The notes under the pieces were generated by a model. It was not told where the DNA came from. It saw only the letters and a program-made list of their open reading frames with translations, and made no database searches. Source: an uncultured Prevotella sp. (GTDB lineage Bacteria; Bacteroidota; Bacteroidia; Bacteroidales; Bacteroidaceae). From it: DNA of 24,722 bases. Positions 8,179-17,810 of this stretch are shown one piece after another. Within the stretch, counting starts at the first letter, position 1. Each line of letters begins with the position of its first letter. The stretch covers positions 1-24,722 of the forward strand of contig CAKQEI010000037.1 in the NCBI GenBank assembly GCA_934230115.1, written 5' to 3'. A program made the position numbers and the translations under genes.

Positions 8179-9957
8179 ATGACTCCATTACTTGACGTAC
8201 AGAACGTGTCGAAGGCCTTTGGCGCACACGTTCTTTTCAAGAATATTTCCTTCTCCATCGGCGAGGGACAACACGTAGGCTTGATTGCCAAGAACGGCAC
8301 GGGCAAGTCTACCCTACTCTCGCTCCTCTCGGGCAAGGACACTGCCGACTCGGGCAACATTATCTACCGCCGCGACATTCGTGTCGGTTTTCTTGAGCAA
8401 CAGCCTAAGTTCGACCCCGAGGAATCGGTTCTCGACGCTTGTTTCAACCATGCGAGCGACCCCGACAAGGTGCTTAAGGCAAAACAGATTCTCACACAGC
8501 TACACATCACCGACCTTGCGCAGCCTATGGGCCAGCTTAGCGGCGGACAGCAGAAGCGTGTGGCACTTGCACGTGTGCTCATCACAGAGCCCGACCTGTT
8601 CATACTCGACGAGCCTACCAACCACCTCGACCTGGAGATGATTGAATGGCTTGAGGGTTTTCTCTCGCGTGGCAACAAGTCGCTGCTTATGGTAACCCAC
8701 GACCGCTATTTTCTCGACCGCGTGTGCAGCGTGATTCTTGAGCTCGACGATTATTCGGTCTACACCTACCAGGGCAATTTCCGCTATTATATGGAAAAAC
8801 GCCAGGAGCGCATCGACGCCACACGTGCCGAGATTGCCCGAGCCAACAACCTCTACCGCAGAGAGCTTGAGTGGATGCGCCGCCAGCCGCAGGCAAGAGG
8901 ACATAAGGCACGCTACCGCGAGGAGGCCTTCTACGACCTCGAGGCCAAGGCCAAGCAGCGCATGGAGGAAAGACAGATGCGCCTGAAGTCGAAGAACGTA
9001 TACATCGGCTCCAAAATTTTCGAGTGTCAGTACGTGTCGAAGGCTTTCGATGAAAAAATAATCCTCAAAGACTTCTACTACAATTTCCAGCGTTTCGAGA
9101 AGATGGGCATTGTGGGCAACAACGGTACTGGCAAGTCCACCTTCATAAAGATGCTTCTTGGCGAGGTGGCTCCCGACAAGGGACGCTTCGACATTGGCGA
9201 CACCGTCAACTTCGGCTATTTCTCGCAGGAGGGAATGAAGTTCAACGACCAGCAGCGCGTGATTGACGTCATCAGCGACATTGCCGACTTTATAGACTAT
9301 GGTGGCGGCAAGCACATCACAGCCTCGCAGTTGCTGCAACACTTCCTCTTCACGCCCGAACAGCAGTACGACTATGTCTACAAACTCTCGGGCGGAGAGC
9401 GACGCAAGCTCTATCTGTGTACGGTGCTCATGCGCAACCCCAACTTCCTTGTGCTCGATGAGCCCACCAACGACCTTGACATACAGACGCTTGAGGTGCT
9501 CGAGGAATATCTGCAAGACTTCCCTGGTTGCGTTATTATCGTCTCGCACGACCGATTCTTCATGGACAAGATTGTCGACCATCTGCTTGTGTTCCAAGGC
9601 GAGGGCGAAATAAAGGATTTCCCGGGCAACTACTCCCAGTTCCGCGAGTGGCAACAGCTTAAGCCTAAAGAGGAAAACAACGCTAAGACTGGGGCGAGCG
9701 ATGAGAAAAAGGAGAAGCGCGAGTTTGTGGGCGAACAACGCAGAAAAAAAACATATAAGGAGAAGCGCGAGTTTGAACAGCTTGAAAAGGATATTGCAGC
9801 ACTCGAAGCCGAGCAGCAGCAGATAGAGCAGGAATTGTGCAGCGGAAATCTATCCATCGAACAGCTCACTGAGAAGAGCAAGCGATTGCCAATAATAAAG
9901 GAGGAACTTGAGGAGAAAGAAATGCGCTGGCTTGAATTGTCGGAGATTGACGGATAA
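8179..9957 (+). CDS. ABC-F ATPase, Uup-like
   Basis: A 592-residue soluble protein with two ABC ATPase domains and no membrane segments, i.e. the ABC-F class, whose members act on ribosomes or, for Uup, on DNA and ribosome-related processes. Domain 1: Walker A K43 in NGTGKST, signature LSGGQ at 120-124, Walker B with D144-E145. The interdomain linker contains ELEWMRRQPQARGHKAR, close to the corresponding Uup segment. Domain 2: Walker A K319, signature LSGGE at 403-407, Walker B with D427-E428. A charged coiled coil fills about 515-590, the position of the Uup C-terminal DNA-binding coiled coil. Both ATP sites look intact, unlike the second ABC-F protein at 22376-23992. It is cotranscribed with engB. 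Substrate and exact role cannot be read from the sequence. Confidence 0.9.
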   Translation: MTPLLDVQNVSKAFGAHVLFKNISFSIGEGQHVGLIAKNGTGKSTLLSLLSGKDTADSGNIIYRRDIRVGFLEQQPKFDPEESVLDACFNHASDPDKVLKAKQILTQLHITDLAQPMGQLSGGQQKRVALARVLITEPDLFILDEPTNHLDLEMIEWLEGFLSRGNKSLLMVTHDRYFLDRVCSVILELDDYSVYTYQGNFRYYMEKRQERIDATRAEIARANNLYRRELEWMRRQPQARGHKARYREEAFYDLEAKAKQRMEERQMRLKSKNVYIGSKIFECQYVSKAFDEKIILKDFYYNFQRFEKMGIVGNNGTGKSTFIKMLLGEVAPDKGRFDIGDTVNFGYFSQEGMKFNDQQRVIDVISDIADFIDYGGGKHITASQLLQHFLFTPEQQYDYVYKLSGGERRKLYLCTVLMRNPNFLVLDEPTNDLDIQTLEVLEEYLQDFPGCVIIVSHDRFFMDKIVDHLLVFQGEGEIKDFPGNYSQFREWQQLKPKEENNAKTGASDEKKEKREFVGEQRRKKTYKEKREFEQLEKDIAALEAEQQQIEQELCSGNLSIEQLTEKSKRLPIIKEELEEKEMRWLELSEIDG

Positions 9958-10027
9958 AATTCATGTTAACTTGTGTTAACCCCGAAAAATCACTCTTCAA
10001 AAAGACATTTTTCTGCAATAAACTTCG

Positions 10028-10035
10028 TATCTTTG
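10028..10035 (+). promoter_or_regulatory. Probable -7 box of the rho-uvrA operon
   Basis: TATCTTTG is an exact TAnnTTTG match located 73 nt before the rho start codon. No good -33 TTTG is seen at 19-21 nt. Confidence 0.55.
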
Positions 10036-10061
10036 CAGTTAAATTAACAATTCAAAGTTTT

Positions 10062-10085
10062 AGACGTTTCTATTCTGAAACGTTT
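10062..10085 (+). promoter_or_regulatory. Hairpin in the rho leader
   Basis: AGACGTTTC (10062-10070) pairs with GAAACGTTT (10077-10085), 9 bp including one G-U, with a 6-nt loop. It is followed by a pyrimidine-rich stretch (CCTTTC) and ends 23 nt before the start codon. Rho genes in other bacteria are autoregulated by attenuation in the leader; whether this hairpin serves that purpose is inference. Confidence 0.45.
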
Positions 10086-10108
10086 CCTTTCAACATTTTA
10101 TTAAATTC

Positions 10109-12118
10109 ATGTATAGTAAAGACGAATTAACAGCCAAAAATACATCTGAGCTGCAGTCTATTGCCAGTGAGATTGGTGCCGACATTTCCGGAGATGTCGA
10201 CAACGAATCTATGGTATATGCTATTCTCGACAAGCAGGCAGAAATTGAGGGCAATAAGAATCCGCTTGGCGTAAAACGCCGCAGGACTCGTATTGCCAAG
10301 AAAGACACAGACCACGTTTACAGTGTGAGTGGCAAAGAGGGCGAAAACCTCGACTCGAAGAAAAACAAAGCAACTATGACAGACAATATGCAACCCACAG
10401 GCCTGGAACAAATCAACAACGACAATCCAGCCGAAGGACAAAGAGAACTATCCCTCGAAGAAATGCTTATGGCAATACCTAAGCACAGAGGTCGCAAATC
10501 AAAAAAAGAATTAGAACTTATTTCAGCCATTGAAGCCCGCAAGAAGCAAAACGAACTGAACATGGCTCAACAGAACATGTCACCGAACACTATGGAAGAT
10601 ACAAACGCACAAATAGAGGATCAAGAACAAAAACTGGAAGTCGCAGAAAACACTGAAAATCTTGATGCCCCAGTTAATCATGACATCCCCGAAGCATCAT
10701 TTGCCAACAACAGCAATAGCGAGGAAGACAGCGAGAAGGAGAACCTTCTTGCCAAGCTTCAGGCTAAGGTGAACGCTCACAACGAAAGCAACGAGGAAGC
10801 CAACAACAACGACAACGACGCCAACGACGTCTGGAGCGGCGACCCCGGCGACGGAACCGATTTCATTACTGTTGTCGACCTTCCCATCGAGGACCACGGA
10901 ATGGTGCCTAACTACGACATGTTCGACAATCCTACAGTTCCACAGCAAGACCGCCGCGAGGCTTACGCTCCTATGGAAGAGGAACCGTTGTACGATTTCA
11001 CCGACCTGATTACAGCAAACGGTGTGCTTGAGGTAATGCCCGACGGCTACGGATTCCTCCGCTCAAGCGACTACAACTATCTCTCTTCTCCAGATGATGT
11101 CTACGTATCGGTTCAGCAAGTGAAGGGCTATGGCCTGAAGACTGGTGATGTGGTCGAATGCCACGTGCGTCCGCCACACGACGGCGAGAAGTACTTCCCG
11201 CTTACAAGCATCGACAAAATCAACGGACGCCAGCCCCTGGACGTGCGCGACCGCATTGCCTTCGAACATCTCACTCCGCTCTTCCCCGACGAGAAGTTCA
11301 ACCTCTGTGGCGACCGTGCCACAACCAATCTCAGCACACGCATCGTCGACCTATTCTCGCCCATCGGCAAGGGACAGCGTGCGTTGATTGTCGCCCAGCC
11401 TAAGACTGGTAAGACTATCCTCATGAAGGACATTGCCAACGCCATAGCCGCCAACCACCCCGAGGCTTACCTCATGATGCTGCTTATCGACGAACGCCCT
11501 GAGGAGGTGACCGACATGGCACGCACCGTCAACGCCGAGGTTATCGCCTCTACATTCGACGAACCTGCCGAGCGTCACGTCAAGATTGCAGGCATTGTGC
11601 TTGAAAAGGCTAAGCGCATGGTGGAATGCGGACACGACGTAGTGATTTTCCTTGACTCTATCACACGTCTGGCACGTGCCTACAACACCGTTTCGCCTGC
11701 TTCGGGCAAGGTGCTTACTGGTGGTGTCGACGCCAACGCACTTCAGAAACCGAAACGTTTCTTTGGTGCCGCGCGCAACATCGAGGGCGGAGGCTCGCTC
11801 ACAATCATAGCCACAGCTCTTATCGACACTGGATCTAAGATGGACGAGGTCATCTTCGAGGAGTTCAAGGGAACTGGCAACATGGAGTTGCAGCTCGACC
11901 GCTCACTCTCCAACAAGCGCATATTCCCTGCCGTCAACCTTGTGGCTTCAAGCACTCGTCGCGACGACCTGCTTCAGGACAAGACAACACTCGACAGAAT
12001 GTGGATTTTGCGCAAGTTTATAGCAGACATGAACCCGATAGAAGCAATGAATTCTATCCACGACCGAATGGGACACACTCGCGACAACGAAGAGTTCTTG
12101 CTTTCCATGAATTCGTAA
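10109..12118 (+). CDS. rho: Transcription termination factor Rho with long disordered insert
   Basis: A 669-residue hexameric RNA helicase that ends transcription by moving along nascent RNA. Order: Rho_N helical domain (about 1-45), a basic patch (KRRRTR near 57), a low-complexity region rich in Asn, Glu, Gln and Asp (about 70-280), the cold-shock-like RNA-binding domain (about 298-370, with GYGFLRS), and the RecA-like ATPase. Walker A is AQPKTGKT at 429-436; Walker B is [14 protein letters not shown] near 512. E. coli Rho has 419 residues, so the excess is almost all in the insert. Such inserts are typical of Bacteroidetes, and in Bacteroides thetaiotaomicron the disordered region has been reported to drive phase separation. 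The stop codon is 1 nt from the uvrA start. Confidence 0.97.
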   Translation: MYSKDELTAKNTSELQSIASEIGADISGDVDNESMVYAILDKQAEIEGNKNPLGVKRRRTRIAKKDTDHVYSVSGKEGENLDSKKNKATMTDNMQPTGLEQINNDNPAEGQRELSLEEMLMAIPKHRGRKSKKELELISAIEARKKQNELNMAQQNMSPNTMEDTNAQIEDQEQKLEVAENTENLDAPVNHDIPEASFANNSNSEEDSEKENLLAKLQAKVNAHNESNEEANNNDNDANDVWSGDPGDGTDFITVVDLPIEDHGMVPNYDMFDNPTVPQQDRREAYAPMEEEPLYDFTDLITANGVLEVMPDGYGFLRSSDYNYLSSPDDVYVSVQQVKGYGLKTGDVVECHVRPPHDGEKYFPLTSIDKINGRQPLDVRDRIAFEHLTPLFPDEKFNLCGDRATTNLSTRIVDLFSPIGKGQRALIVAQPKTGKTILMKDIANAIAANHPEAYLMMLLIDERPEEVTDMARTVNAEVIASTFDEPAERHVKIAGIVLEKAKRMVECGHDVVIFLDSITRLARAYNTVSPASGKVLTGGVDANALQKPKRFFGAARNIEGGGSLTIIATALIDTGSKMDEVIFEEFKGTGNMELQLDRSLSNKRIFPAVNLVASSTRRDDLLQDKTTLDRMWILRKFIADMNPIEAMNSIHDRMGHTRDNEEFLLSMNS

Positions 12119-12119
12119 A

Positions 12120-14930
12120 ATGGAAAAATACATTGAGATTAAAGGGGCCCGCGTCAACAATCTTAAGGACGTGAGCCTCAATATACCACGCAATAAATTT
12201 ATTGTCATAACCGGAGTCTCTGGTTCTGGTAAATCCTCGCTGGCCTTCGACACCTTGTATGCCGAAGGTCAGCGTCGTTATGTGGAGTCGCTTTCGTCCT
12301 ACGCGCGACAGTATCTGGGACGCATGTGCAAACCCGAATGCGACTTCATCAAGGGCTTGCCGCCTGCCATCGCCATCGAGCAGAAGGTGATTTCGCGAAA
12401 TCCAAGAAGTACAGTTGGCACTTCCACCGAGATTTACGAGTATCTGCGCCTGCTCTACGCAAGAATTGGCCACACCTTTTCTCCCGTCAGCGGCGAAGAG
12501 GTGAAAGTGCACACCGTTGAAGACGTGATAAACTGTACTAAAAACTATTCCGAGGGCACAAAGTTTGCCATCATTGCTCCACTCGTCACAGTCAGCGACC
12601 GCACTTTGGAGAAACAGCTCACAATGTCGATGCAGCAAGGCTATTCACGTTTGTTCTACAAGAATGAATTTGTGAGAATAGAGGACTTTCTTGCCGACAA
12701 AGAGTCTTTGGCCAATGCCAAGGTTGAAGATATTTCTATTCTCATCGACAGAATGAGCACAAGCAACTCAAAGGACAGTTTGTCGCGACTTACCGATTCT
12801 GTAGAAACGGCTTTCTTCGAGGGCAATGGCATCTGCCGACTCGTCTTCTTCCCATCAAACATCTGCTACGAGTTTTCTACAAAATTCGAAGCTGACGGCA
12901 TTAAGTTCGAGCAGCCCACCGACAATATGTTCGCCTTCAACTCGCCTGCTGGAGCCTGTCCAGAATGCGAGGGGTTCGGCAAAGTAATGGGCATCGACGA
13001 GAAACTCGTTATTCCCAACTCTTCGCTCAGCGTGTACGACGGATGCGTGCAATGTTGGCACGGCGAGAAACTGGGAATGTGGAAAAAGGAATTCTGCCGT
13101 AGGGCTGCTGAAGACAATTTTCCTATCTTCGAGCCATACTACAAACTCACCCGTGCTCAGAAGAACATGCTGTGGCACGGACTGCCTTCCGACAAGAAGT
13201 GCGACCCGAAAGATTGCGTGAGCATCGACGCCTTCTTCCAAATGGTGAAGGAAAATCAGTACAAAATCCAATATCGTGTGCTCTTGAGCAGATACAGAGG
13301 CAAAACCATCTGCCCCATGTGCAATGGCACACGACTTAAGAAGGAGGCTACATGGGTGAAGATTGGAGGCATGAGCATCACAGAACTGGTGGAAATGCCT
13401 ATTGTCAACCTGAAACAATGGTTCGACAATCTGCAGCTCAGCGACCACGACGCTTCCATTGCCAAGCGACTTCTCACAGAAATCAGCAACCGACTGCAGT
13501 TTCTGCTTGATGTAGGACTGGGTTACCTAACGCTCAACCGCCCTTCGAACACACTGAGCGGCGGCGAGAGCCAGCGCATAAACCTCACAACCAACCTTGG
13601 CAGCTCGCTTGTTGGATCAGTATACATTCTCGACGAACCGAGCATCGGTCTGCACAGTCGCGACACCGACCGATTGATTCATGTGCTTAGAGAATTGCAG
13701 CAGCTCAACAACACTGTGATTGTAGTGGAGCATGACGAAGAAATAATGCGTGCCGCCGACTACATCATTGATGTTGGTCCGGATGCAGGACGGCTTGGTG
13801 GCGAAATCGTGTACGAAGGCACTATCGACAACATGAAAGCGGTAGACCACAACTCCACACGAAGCCACACCGTTAGATACCTTACAGGCACGGAGAAAAT
13901 TCCTGTACCTTCCACTCGCCGACAATGGAACAAGGCCATAGAAATAAAGGGAGCAAGAATGAACAATCTTAGAGGAATTGACGTGAAAATTCCTCTTAAT
14001 GTGCTCACCATCGTCACGGGAGTAAGCGGTTCGGGCAAATCTTCGCTTATTAAAGGCATTCTCTACCCTGCCCTTAAGCGTCATCTTAGCGAGGTGGCCG
14101 ATGCTCCAGGCGAATACTCTTCGCTTGAAGGCGACTGGCAAGAGATCACACATGTGGAATTTGTCGACCAAAACCCCATTGGCAAGAGCACACGCTCTAA
14201 TCCTGCCACCTACATCAAGGCCTACGACATGATTCGCCAACTGTTTGCCGAGCAACCATTGGCGGTGCAGGAGGGTTTCACCCCACAATATTTCTCGTTC
14301 AATGCCGAAGGAGGCAGATGCGAGGAGTGCAAGGGAGCAGGTGTGATAAATGTGGAAATGCAATTCATGGCCGACCTTGTCTTAGAATGCGACGCCTGCC
14401 ACGGCAAGCGATTCAAGAAAGAAATTCTTGACGTGCGTTTCCACGAGAAGAATATATATGATGTGCTGAACATGACCGTGTCGGAAGCTATCGAATTTTT
14501 CAAGAAATACGACCAAAAAGCCATAGCCAACAAGCTTCAGCCTCTTGAGGATGTTGGTCTCGGCTACATCAAGATGGGACAAAGCTCCTCTACATTGTCG
14601 GGCGGTGAAAACCAACGCGTGAAACTTGCCTATTTCATTGGACAGGAGCGACAAACGCCCACCCTATTCATTTTCGACGAGCCAACCACGGGTCTTCACT
14701 TCCACGACATCCACCGATTGCTCCACTCCTTCAACGCCCTCATCGAGAAAGGCCACTCGATTGTAGTGATTGAGCACAACATGGACATCATAAAATGTGG
14801 CGACTATATCATCGACCTTGGTCCTGACGGTGGCAACCGTGGCGGCAACATTGTTGCTACAGGCACTCCAGAAGATATTGCCAGTTGCAAAAATAGCGTT
14901 ACAGGAAAATATTTGAAGGAAAAACTCTAA
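12120..14930 (+). CDS. uvrA: Excinuclease ABC subunit A (UvrA), Bacteroidetes type
   Basis: A 936-residue damage-recognition ATPase of nucleotide excision repair, working with UvrB and UvrC. Walker A motifs lie at K38 and K640 (both GVSGSGKSS); signatures are LSGGESQR (near 480) and LSGGENQR (near 827), with [11 protein letters not shown] and [11 protein letters not shown]alker B regions. The signature-domain cysteine pairs are present: C280/C283 with C398/C401 in the first half, C734/C737 with C757/C760 in the second. The CPxC pair normally found about 20 residues before the GACPxC motif reads E257-A-D-G260, so one canonical zinc site is probably absent. This matches the UvrA form I remember from Bacteroides. 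The ATG lies 1 nt after the rho stop, suggesting translational coupling. A terminator follows the stop codon. Confidence 0.95.
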   Translation: MEKYIEIKGARVNNLKDVSLNIPRNKFIVITGVSGSGKSSLAFDTLYAEGQRRYVESLSSYARQYLGRMCKPECDFIKGLPPAIAIEQKVISRNPRSTVGTSTEIYEYLRLLYARIGHTFSPVSGEEVKVHTVEDVINCTKNYSEGTKFAIIAPLVTVSDRTLEKQLTMSMQQGYSRLFYKNEFVRIEDFLADKESLANAKVEDISILIDRMSTSNSKDSLSRLTDSVETAFFEGNGICRLVFFPSNICYEFSTKFEADGIKFEQPTDNMFAFNSPAGACPECEGFGKVMGIDEKLVIPNSSLSVYDGCVQCWHGEKLGMWKKEFCRRAAEDNFPIFEPYYKLTRAQKNMLWHGLPSDKKCDPKDCVSIDAFFQMVKENQYKIQYRVLLSRYRGKTICPMCNGTRLKKEATWVKIGGMSITELVEMPIVNLKQWFDNLQLSDHDASIAKRLLTEISNRLQFLLDVGLGYLTLNRPSNTLSGGESQRINLTTNLGSSLVGSVYILDEPSIGLHSRDTDRLIHVLRELQQLNNTVIVVEHDEEIMRAADYIIDVGPDAGRLGGEIVYEGTIDNMKAVDHNSTRSHTVRYLTGTEKIPVPSTRRQWNKAIEIKGARMNNLRGIDVKIPLNVLTIVTGVSGSGKSSLIKGILYPALKRHLSEVADAPGEYSSLEGDWQEITHVEFVDQNPIGKSTRSNPATYIKAYDMIRQLFAEQPLAVQEGFTPQYFSFNAEGGRCEECKGAGVINVEMQFMADLVLECDACHGKRFKKEILDVRFHEKNIYDVLNMTVSEAIEFFKKYDQKAIANKLQPLEDVGLGYIKMGQSSSTLSGGENQRVKLAYFIGQERQTPTLFIFDEPTTGLHFHDIHRLLHSFNALIEKGHSIVVIEHNMDIIKCGDYIIDLGPDGGNRGGNIVATGTPEDIASCKNSVTGKYLKEKL

Positions 14931-14936
14931 AAAAAG

Positions 14937-14978
14937 AAAGTACTGCTTAGATGCCCCTATCCTAAGTGGTACTTTTTT
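14937..14978 (+). terminator. Intrinsic terminator of the rho-uvrA operon
   Basis: AAAGTAC (14937-14943) pairs with GTACTTT (14969-14975), and CTTAG (14946-14950) with CTAAG (14962-14966), with a 2-nt by 2-nt internal loop. Six T (14973-14978) then ATTTTT follow. It starts 6 nt after the uvrA stop. Confidence 0.9.
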
Positions 14979-14988
14979 ATTTTTACAC

Positions 14989-15028
14989 AAAAAAGGCATC
15001 AAGAAGCAAATAAACACTCCTCGATGCC
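14989..15028 (-). terminator. Intrinsic terminator of the galactose operon
   Basis: On the minus strand GGCATCGAGGAG (15028-15017) pairs with CTTCTTGATGCC (15006-14995), 12 bp with two G-U pairs, followed by six T (14994-14989). It lies just past the galK stop and faces the uvrA terminator, separating the two convergent operons. Confidence 0.9.
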
Positions 15029-15053
15029 CATCATCAATCTTTTACCTTAAAAA

Positions 15054-16214
15054 TTAGCAAATTTTACGTGAACCGTCGCTGATTACAACGTCAATAACCT
15101 TAGGCTCCTTGCCATACTTGGCAGAGTACTTAGCCTTAGCGTCGGCGATGAACTTATCATACAACTCCTCCTTAACGAGGTTGATGGTGCAGCCACCAAA
15201 GCCGCCACCCATGATACGGCTACCAGTAACGCCATTCTCCTTGGCAATCTCGTTGAGGAAATCAAGCTCTTCGCAAGAAACCTCATATTCCTTGCTAAGT
15301 CCCTCGTGAGTCTCATACATTTTCTTACCTACAGTCTCGTAGTCGCCAGCGTTGAGGGCTTCGCATACTGCGAGCACACGGTCCTTCTCGCCGAGCACGA
15401 AGTGAGCGCGCTTGTAATCCTCTTCGCCTACCTCAGCCTTAACCTCCTCAAGCTGTTCCCATGTGCAGTCGCGCAATGTCTTGAACTCAGCCTCTGGATG
15501 CTTGGCAGCGATGTGCTTAACTACATTCTCGCAGCTGTTACGGCGATCGTTGTAAGGAGAACCAGCGAGTTCGTGCTTTACGCAAGAGTTGAGCAGCACA
15601 AGCTTATAGCCTACCGGACGGAACGGGAAGTACTCGAACTCACGGCTGTTGCAGTCGAGACGCATCAAGCAACCCTCCTTGCCGAACACACTTGCAAACT
15701 GGTCCATGATGCCGCAGTTCACACCGCAGTAGTTGTGCTCAGTAGCCTGACCAGCAAGCACCATATCCCACTTGCTCACCTTGTTATCACCAAACAAATC
15801 GTTCAATGCAAAAGCGAAGCAGCTCTCCAAAGCAGCCGATGAAGACATGCCTGCGCCGAGGGGCACATCGCCAGCAAAAGCTGTGTTGAAACCCTTAACG
15901 TCAACACCGAGCTTGCGCATCTCCTGAACCACACCATAGATGTAGCGTGCCCAACTTGCGCGAGGTCCCTGAGGGTCGTCAACCTTAAACTCTACACGGT
16001 CCTTGAGGTCGATTGAGTAGCACATTACTGTGTTTGTGCCGTTAGGACGTACCTCTGCCATGATGCCCTTGTCTACAGCACCCGGGAACACGAATCCACC
16101 GTTGTAGTCGGTATGCTCACCGATGAGGTTGATACGGCCCGGAGAGGCGTAAATATTTCCTGTCTTACCATCGAAATGCTTAATAAAGCGGCTTCTTACA
16201 AATTCGATATCCAT
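15054..16214 (-). CDS. galK: Galactokinase
   Basis: A 386-residue GHMP kinase that phosphorylates alpha-D-galactose with ATP to galactose 1-phosphate, the entry step of the Leloir pathway. The galactose-binding signature GRINLIGEHTDYNGG lies at residues 26-40 (R27, E33, H34, D36). The ATP loop PLGAGMSSSAA surrounds M123. The catalytic aspartate is D171 in GIMDQF. The C-terminal MGGGFGGC motif is present. Length is typical of bacterial GalK and no export signal is seen. It is the last gene of the galM-transporter-galK operon, 92 nt after the transporter stop, with a terminator-like hairpin in the gap that may lower its expression relative to the transporter. Confidence 0.97.
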   Translation of the reverse strand: MDIEFVRSRFIKHFDGKTGNIYASPGRINLIGEHTDYNGGFVFPGAVDKGIMAEVRPNGTNTVMCYSIDLKDRVEFKVDDPQGPRASWARYIYGVVQEMRKLGVDVKGFNTAFAGDVPLGAGMSSSAALESCFAFALNDLFGDNKVSKWDMVLAGQATEHNYCGVNCGIMDQFASVFGKEGCLMRLDCNSREFEYFPFRPVGYKLVLLNSCVKHELAGSPYNDRRNSCENVVKHIAAKHPEAEFKTLRDCTWEQLEEVKAEVGEEDYKRAHFVLGEKDRVLAVCEALNAGDYETVGKKMYETHEGLSKEYEVSCEELDFLNEIAKENGVTGSRIMGGGFGGCTINLVKEELYDKFIADAKAKYSAKYGKEPKVIDVVISDGSRKIC

Positions 16215-16246
16215 AATAAATAGTGTTTTAGTTAATATTTAGATTT

Positions 16247-16292
16247 AAAAATACGGGCTTGCTCCTAAGACTCCATATCTCGGAAGCAAGCC
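16247..16292 (-). terminator. Terminator-like hairpin (possible attenuator) between transporter and galK
   Basis: On the minus strand GGCTTGCTTCC (16292-16282) pairs with GGAGCAAGCC (16265-16256), a 10-bp stem with one bulged T, and five T follow at 16251-16247. It lies inside the operon, 33 nt before the galK start. Its form is that of an intrinsic terminator, so partial termination or RNA processing may set the ratio of transporter to kinase mRNA. I see no separate promoter for galK. Confidence 0.6.
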
Positions 16293-16306
16293 TCGTGATT
16301 ATTGTA

Positions 16307-17608
16307 TTATTCTACTGGAATTTCTGTGTTAACGTTCTTAGAACCCCAAAGTGCGAAGTAGAACACATAAGCGGCACTAAGCAACACAACGATGAAGCTG
16401 GAGATGTAGCTGTGTGTGAAGTCTACCACCTTGGCCTGGATGCCAATCATGACAGCAAAGCCCACAACCATCATCATGAATGCGCCTGATGCCTTGGCGG
16501 TGTACTTGCCAAGACCCTCGGTAGCGAGGTTGAAGATGCCACCCCACATTACTGAAGCACACAAACCGATGAGGAGGAAAGCGAAGATGCCGGCAGGCAC
16601 TTCACCCCATACCAAACTCATGGTGGTGTAGTCGATACCAGGACACTTAACAGTCATTGTTGAAGGAAGCACCATACCGATGGCTACGAGCACCATTGCC
16701 ACAAAGCTTACAGAAGCAATCATTGTCTTAGGAGCAATCTTGCCACCGAAGATACCACCGAGGAAACGACCGATGAGCATGAAGATGAAGTAAACAGCAC
16801 TCAATGTGCCGCAATAGCCAGCGTCCATACCCATACCCGGGTTAACGGCATCCTTAGCAGATGTCAGATAGCCAAGGATGAAGGTAGGAGGACCTACCTC
16901 GATGGCTCCATACGTAGCGATGGCGAGCATACCAAGCTTGAAGTGGCGGAATGAATAGCAGCTATACTTGTCGTCGACTGTCTTCACACCATTGCTTGAG
17001 CCATGCTGCGGCTCCTCAATCTTGGTGAAGAAGATTACTACAAGAGCAAAAATGAAAATGCCAAGAGCAATGAAGAGTGCAGGAGCAGCGTCGGCCACCT
17101 TAGCCTTGGCAGCGTCGCCAATGAGGCTACCCATAAGCATGTAGACGCAAACAGCAGCGGCTGAGTTAAACACACCACCAATCTGGATGAGCTGGTTGCC
17201 AGTGCTACCGCCACCACCAAGAAGGTTGAGCATAGGGTTGACAACGGTGTTGAGCATACACATGCACAAACCTGAGATGAAGGCACCGATAAGGTAAACC
17301 ACAAAGCCCATTGAGCCGCTCACCCACTGGATAAGCAAACCAATGATACCCACAATGAGGGCAGCGAGAGCTGTCTTCTTGTAGCCAATCTTGTCGATGA
17401 GAAGTCCGGAAGGAACACCCATAAGCAAATAGGCGCCAAAGTTACCGTAGTTGCCAACCTGGGCCAAGCTTTCAGGTACCTGGAAAGCATTTTTCAATAT
17501 GATTGCCATTGGTGAGCAGAGATTGGTCACAAACGCAATCATAGCAAAGAGGAATATCATGGCCATAATGGCAATAATACTACCTTGTTTTTTCTTGGAA
17601 TTTTCCAT
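16307..17608 (-). CDS. MFS sugar:proton symporter, FucP/GluP type
   Basis: A 433-residue polytopic membrane protein of the major facilitator superfamily. About 12 hydrophobic helices are visible in two blocks split by a charged cytoplasmic loop (near residues 198-225, EEPQHGSSNGVKTVDDK). The loop after helix 2 has the MFS-like pattern GLLIDKIGYKKTA. The overall look (short N terminus, NP and QIGG features in helices 4-5) fits the fucose/glucose/galactose symporter family FucP/GluP. Lying between galM and galK, it very likely brings in galactose, perhaps glucose also, across the inner membrane. Substrate is inferred from context. Intercistronic hairpins lie on both sides of it. Confidence 0.9.
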   Translation of the reverse strand: MENSKKKQGSIIAIMAMIFLFAMIAFVTNLCSPMAIILKNAFQVPESLAQVGNYGNFGAYLLMGVPSGLLIDKIGYKKTALAALIVGIIGLLIQWVSGSMGFVVYLIGAFISGLCMCMLNTVVNPMLNLLGGGGSTGNQLIQIGGVFNSAAAVCVYMLMGSLIGDAAKAKVADAAPALFIALGIFIFALVVIFFTKIEEPQHGSSNGVKTVDDKYSCYSFRHFKLGMLAIATYGAIEVGPPTFILGYLTSAKDAVNPGMGMDAGYCGTLSAVYFIFMLIGRFLGGIFGGKIAPKTMIASVSFVAMVLVAIGMVLPSTMTVKCPGIDYTTMSLVWGEVPAGIFAFLLIGLCASVMWGGIFNLATEGLGKYTAKASGAFMMMVVGFAVMIGIQAKVVDFTHSYISSFIVVLLSAAYVFYFALWGSKNVNTEIPVE

Positions 17609-17723
17609 TGTTTTTTGTTAATTGTTTTAGTTATGTAAATTTATTTAGTCTCAAAAGCAGCTTTCAGTCAATTTATACTTGTGCCAAACTCACCTTATAT
17701 ATAATTATAAGATAGCACATTAA

Positions 17724-17761
17724 TAATTGAGAATTGGGAAATTAATCCCAACCCTCAATTA
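17724..17761 (-). other. Inverted repeat between galM and the transporter gene
   Basis: TAATTGAG-AA-TTGGGA (17724-17739) pairs with TCCCAA-CC-CTCAATTA (17746-17761): stems of 8 and 6 bp divided by a 2-by-2 internal loop, with a 6-nt loop. No T-run of terminator quality follows on either strand. It lies 50 nt past the galM stop inside a 202-nt AT-rich gap that also holds a CTTATA/TATAAG palindrome (17694-17711). It may be an RNA-processing or stability element, or an operator for a promoter I cannot see. Confidence 0.5.
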
Positions 17762-17810
17762 CGCTTAATTAACTATCTAATCTAAAATCCGAATTACTAT
17801 ATTCAAGTTT

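Noticed and set aside
8500..9738. 412-codon open frame opposite the Uup-like gene
   Set aside because: Antisense shadow with no recognisable motif.
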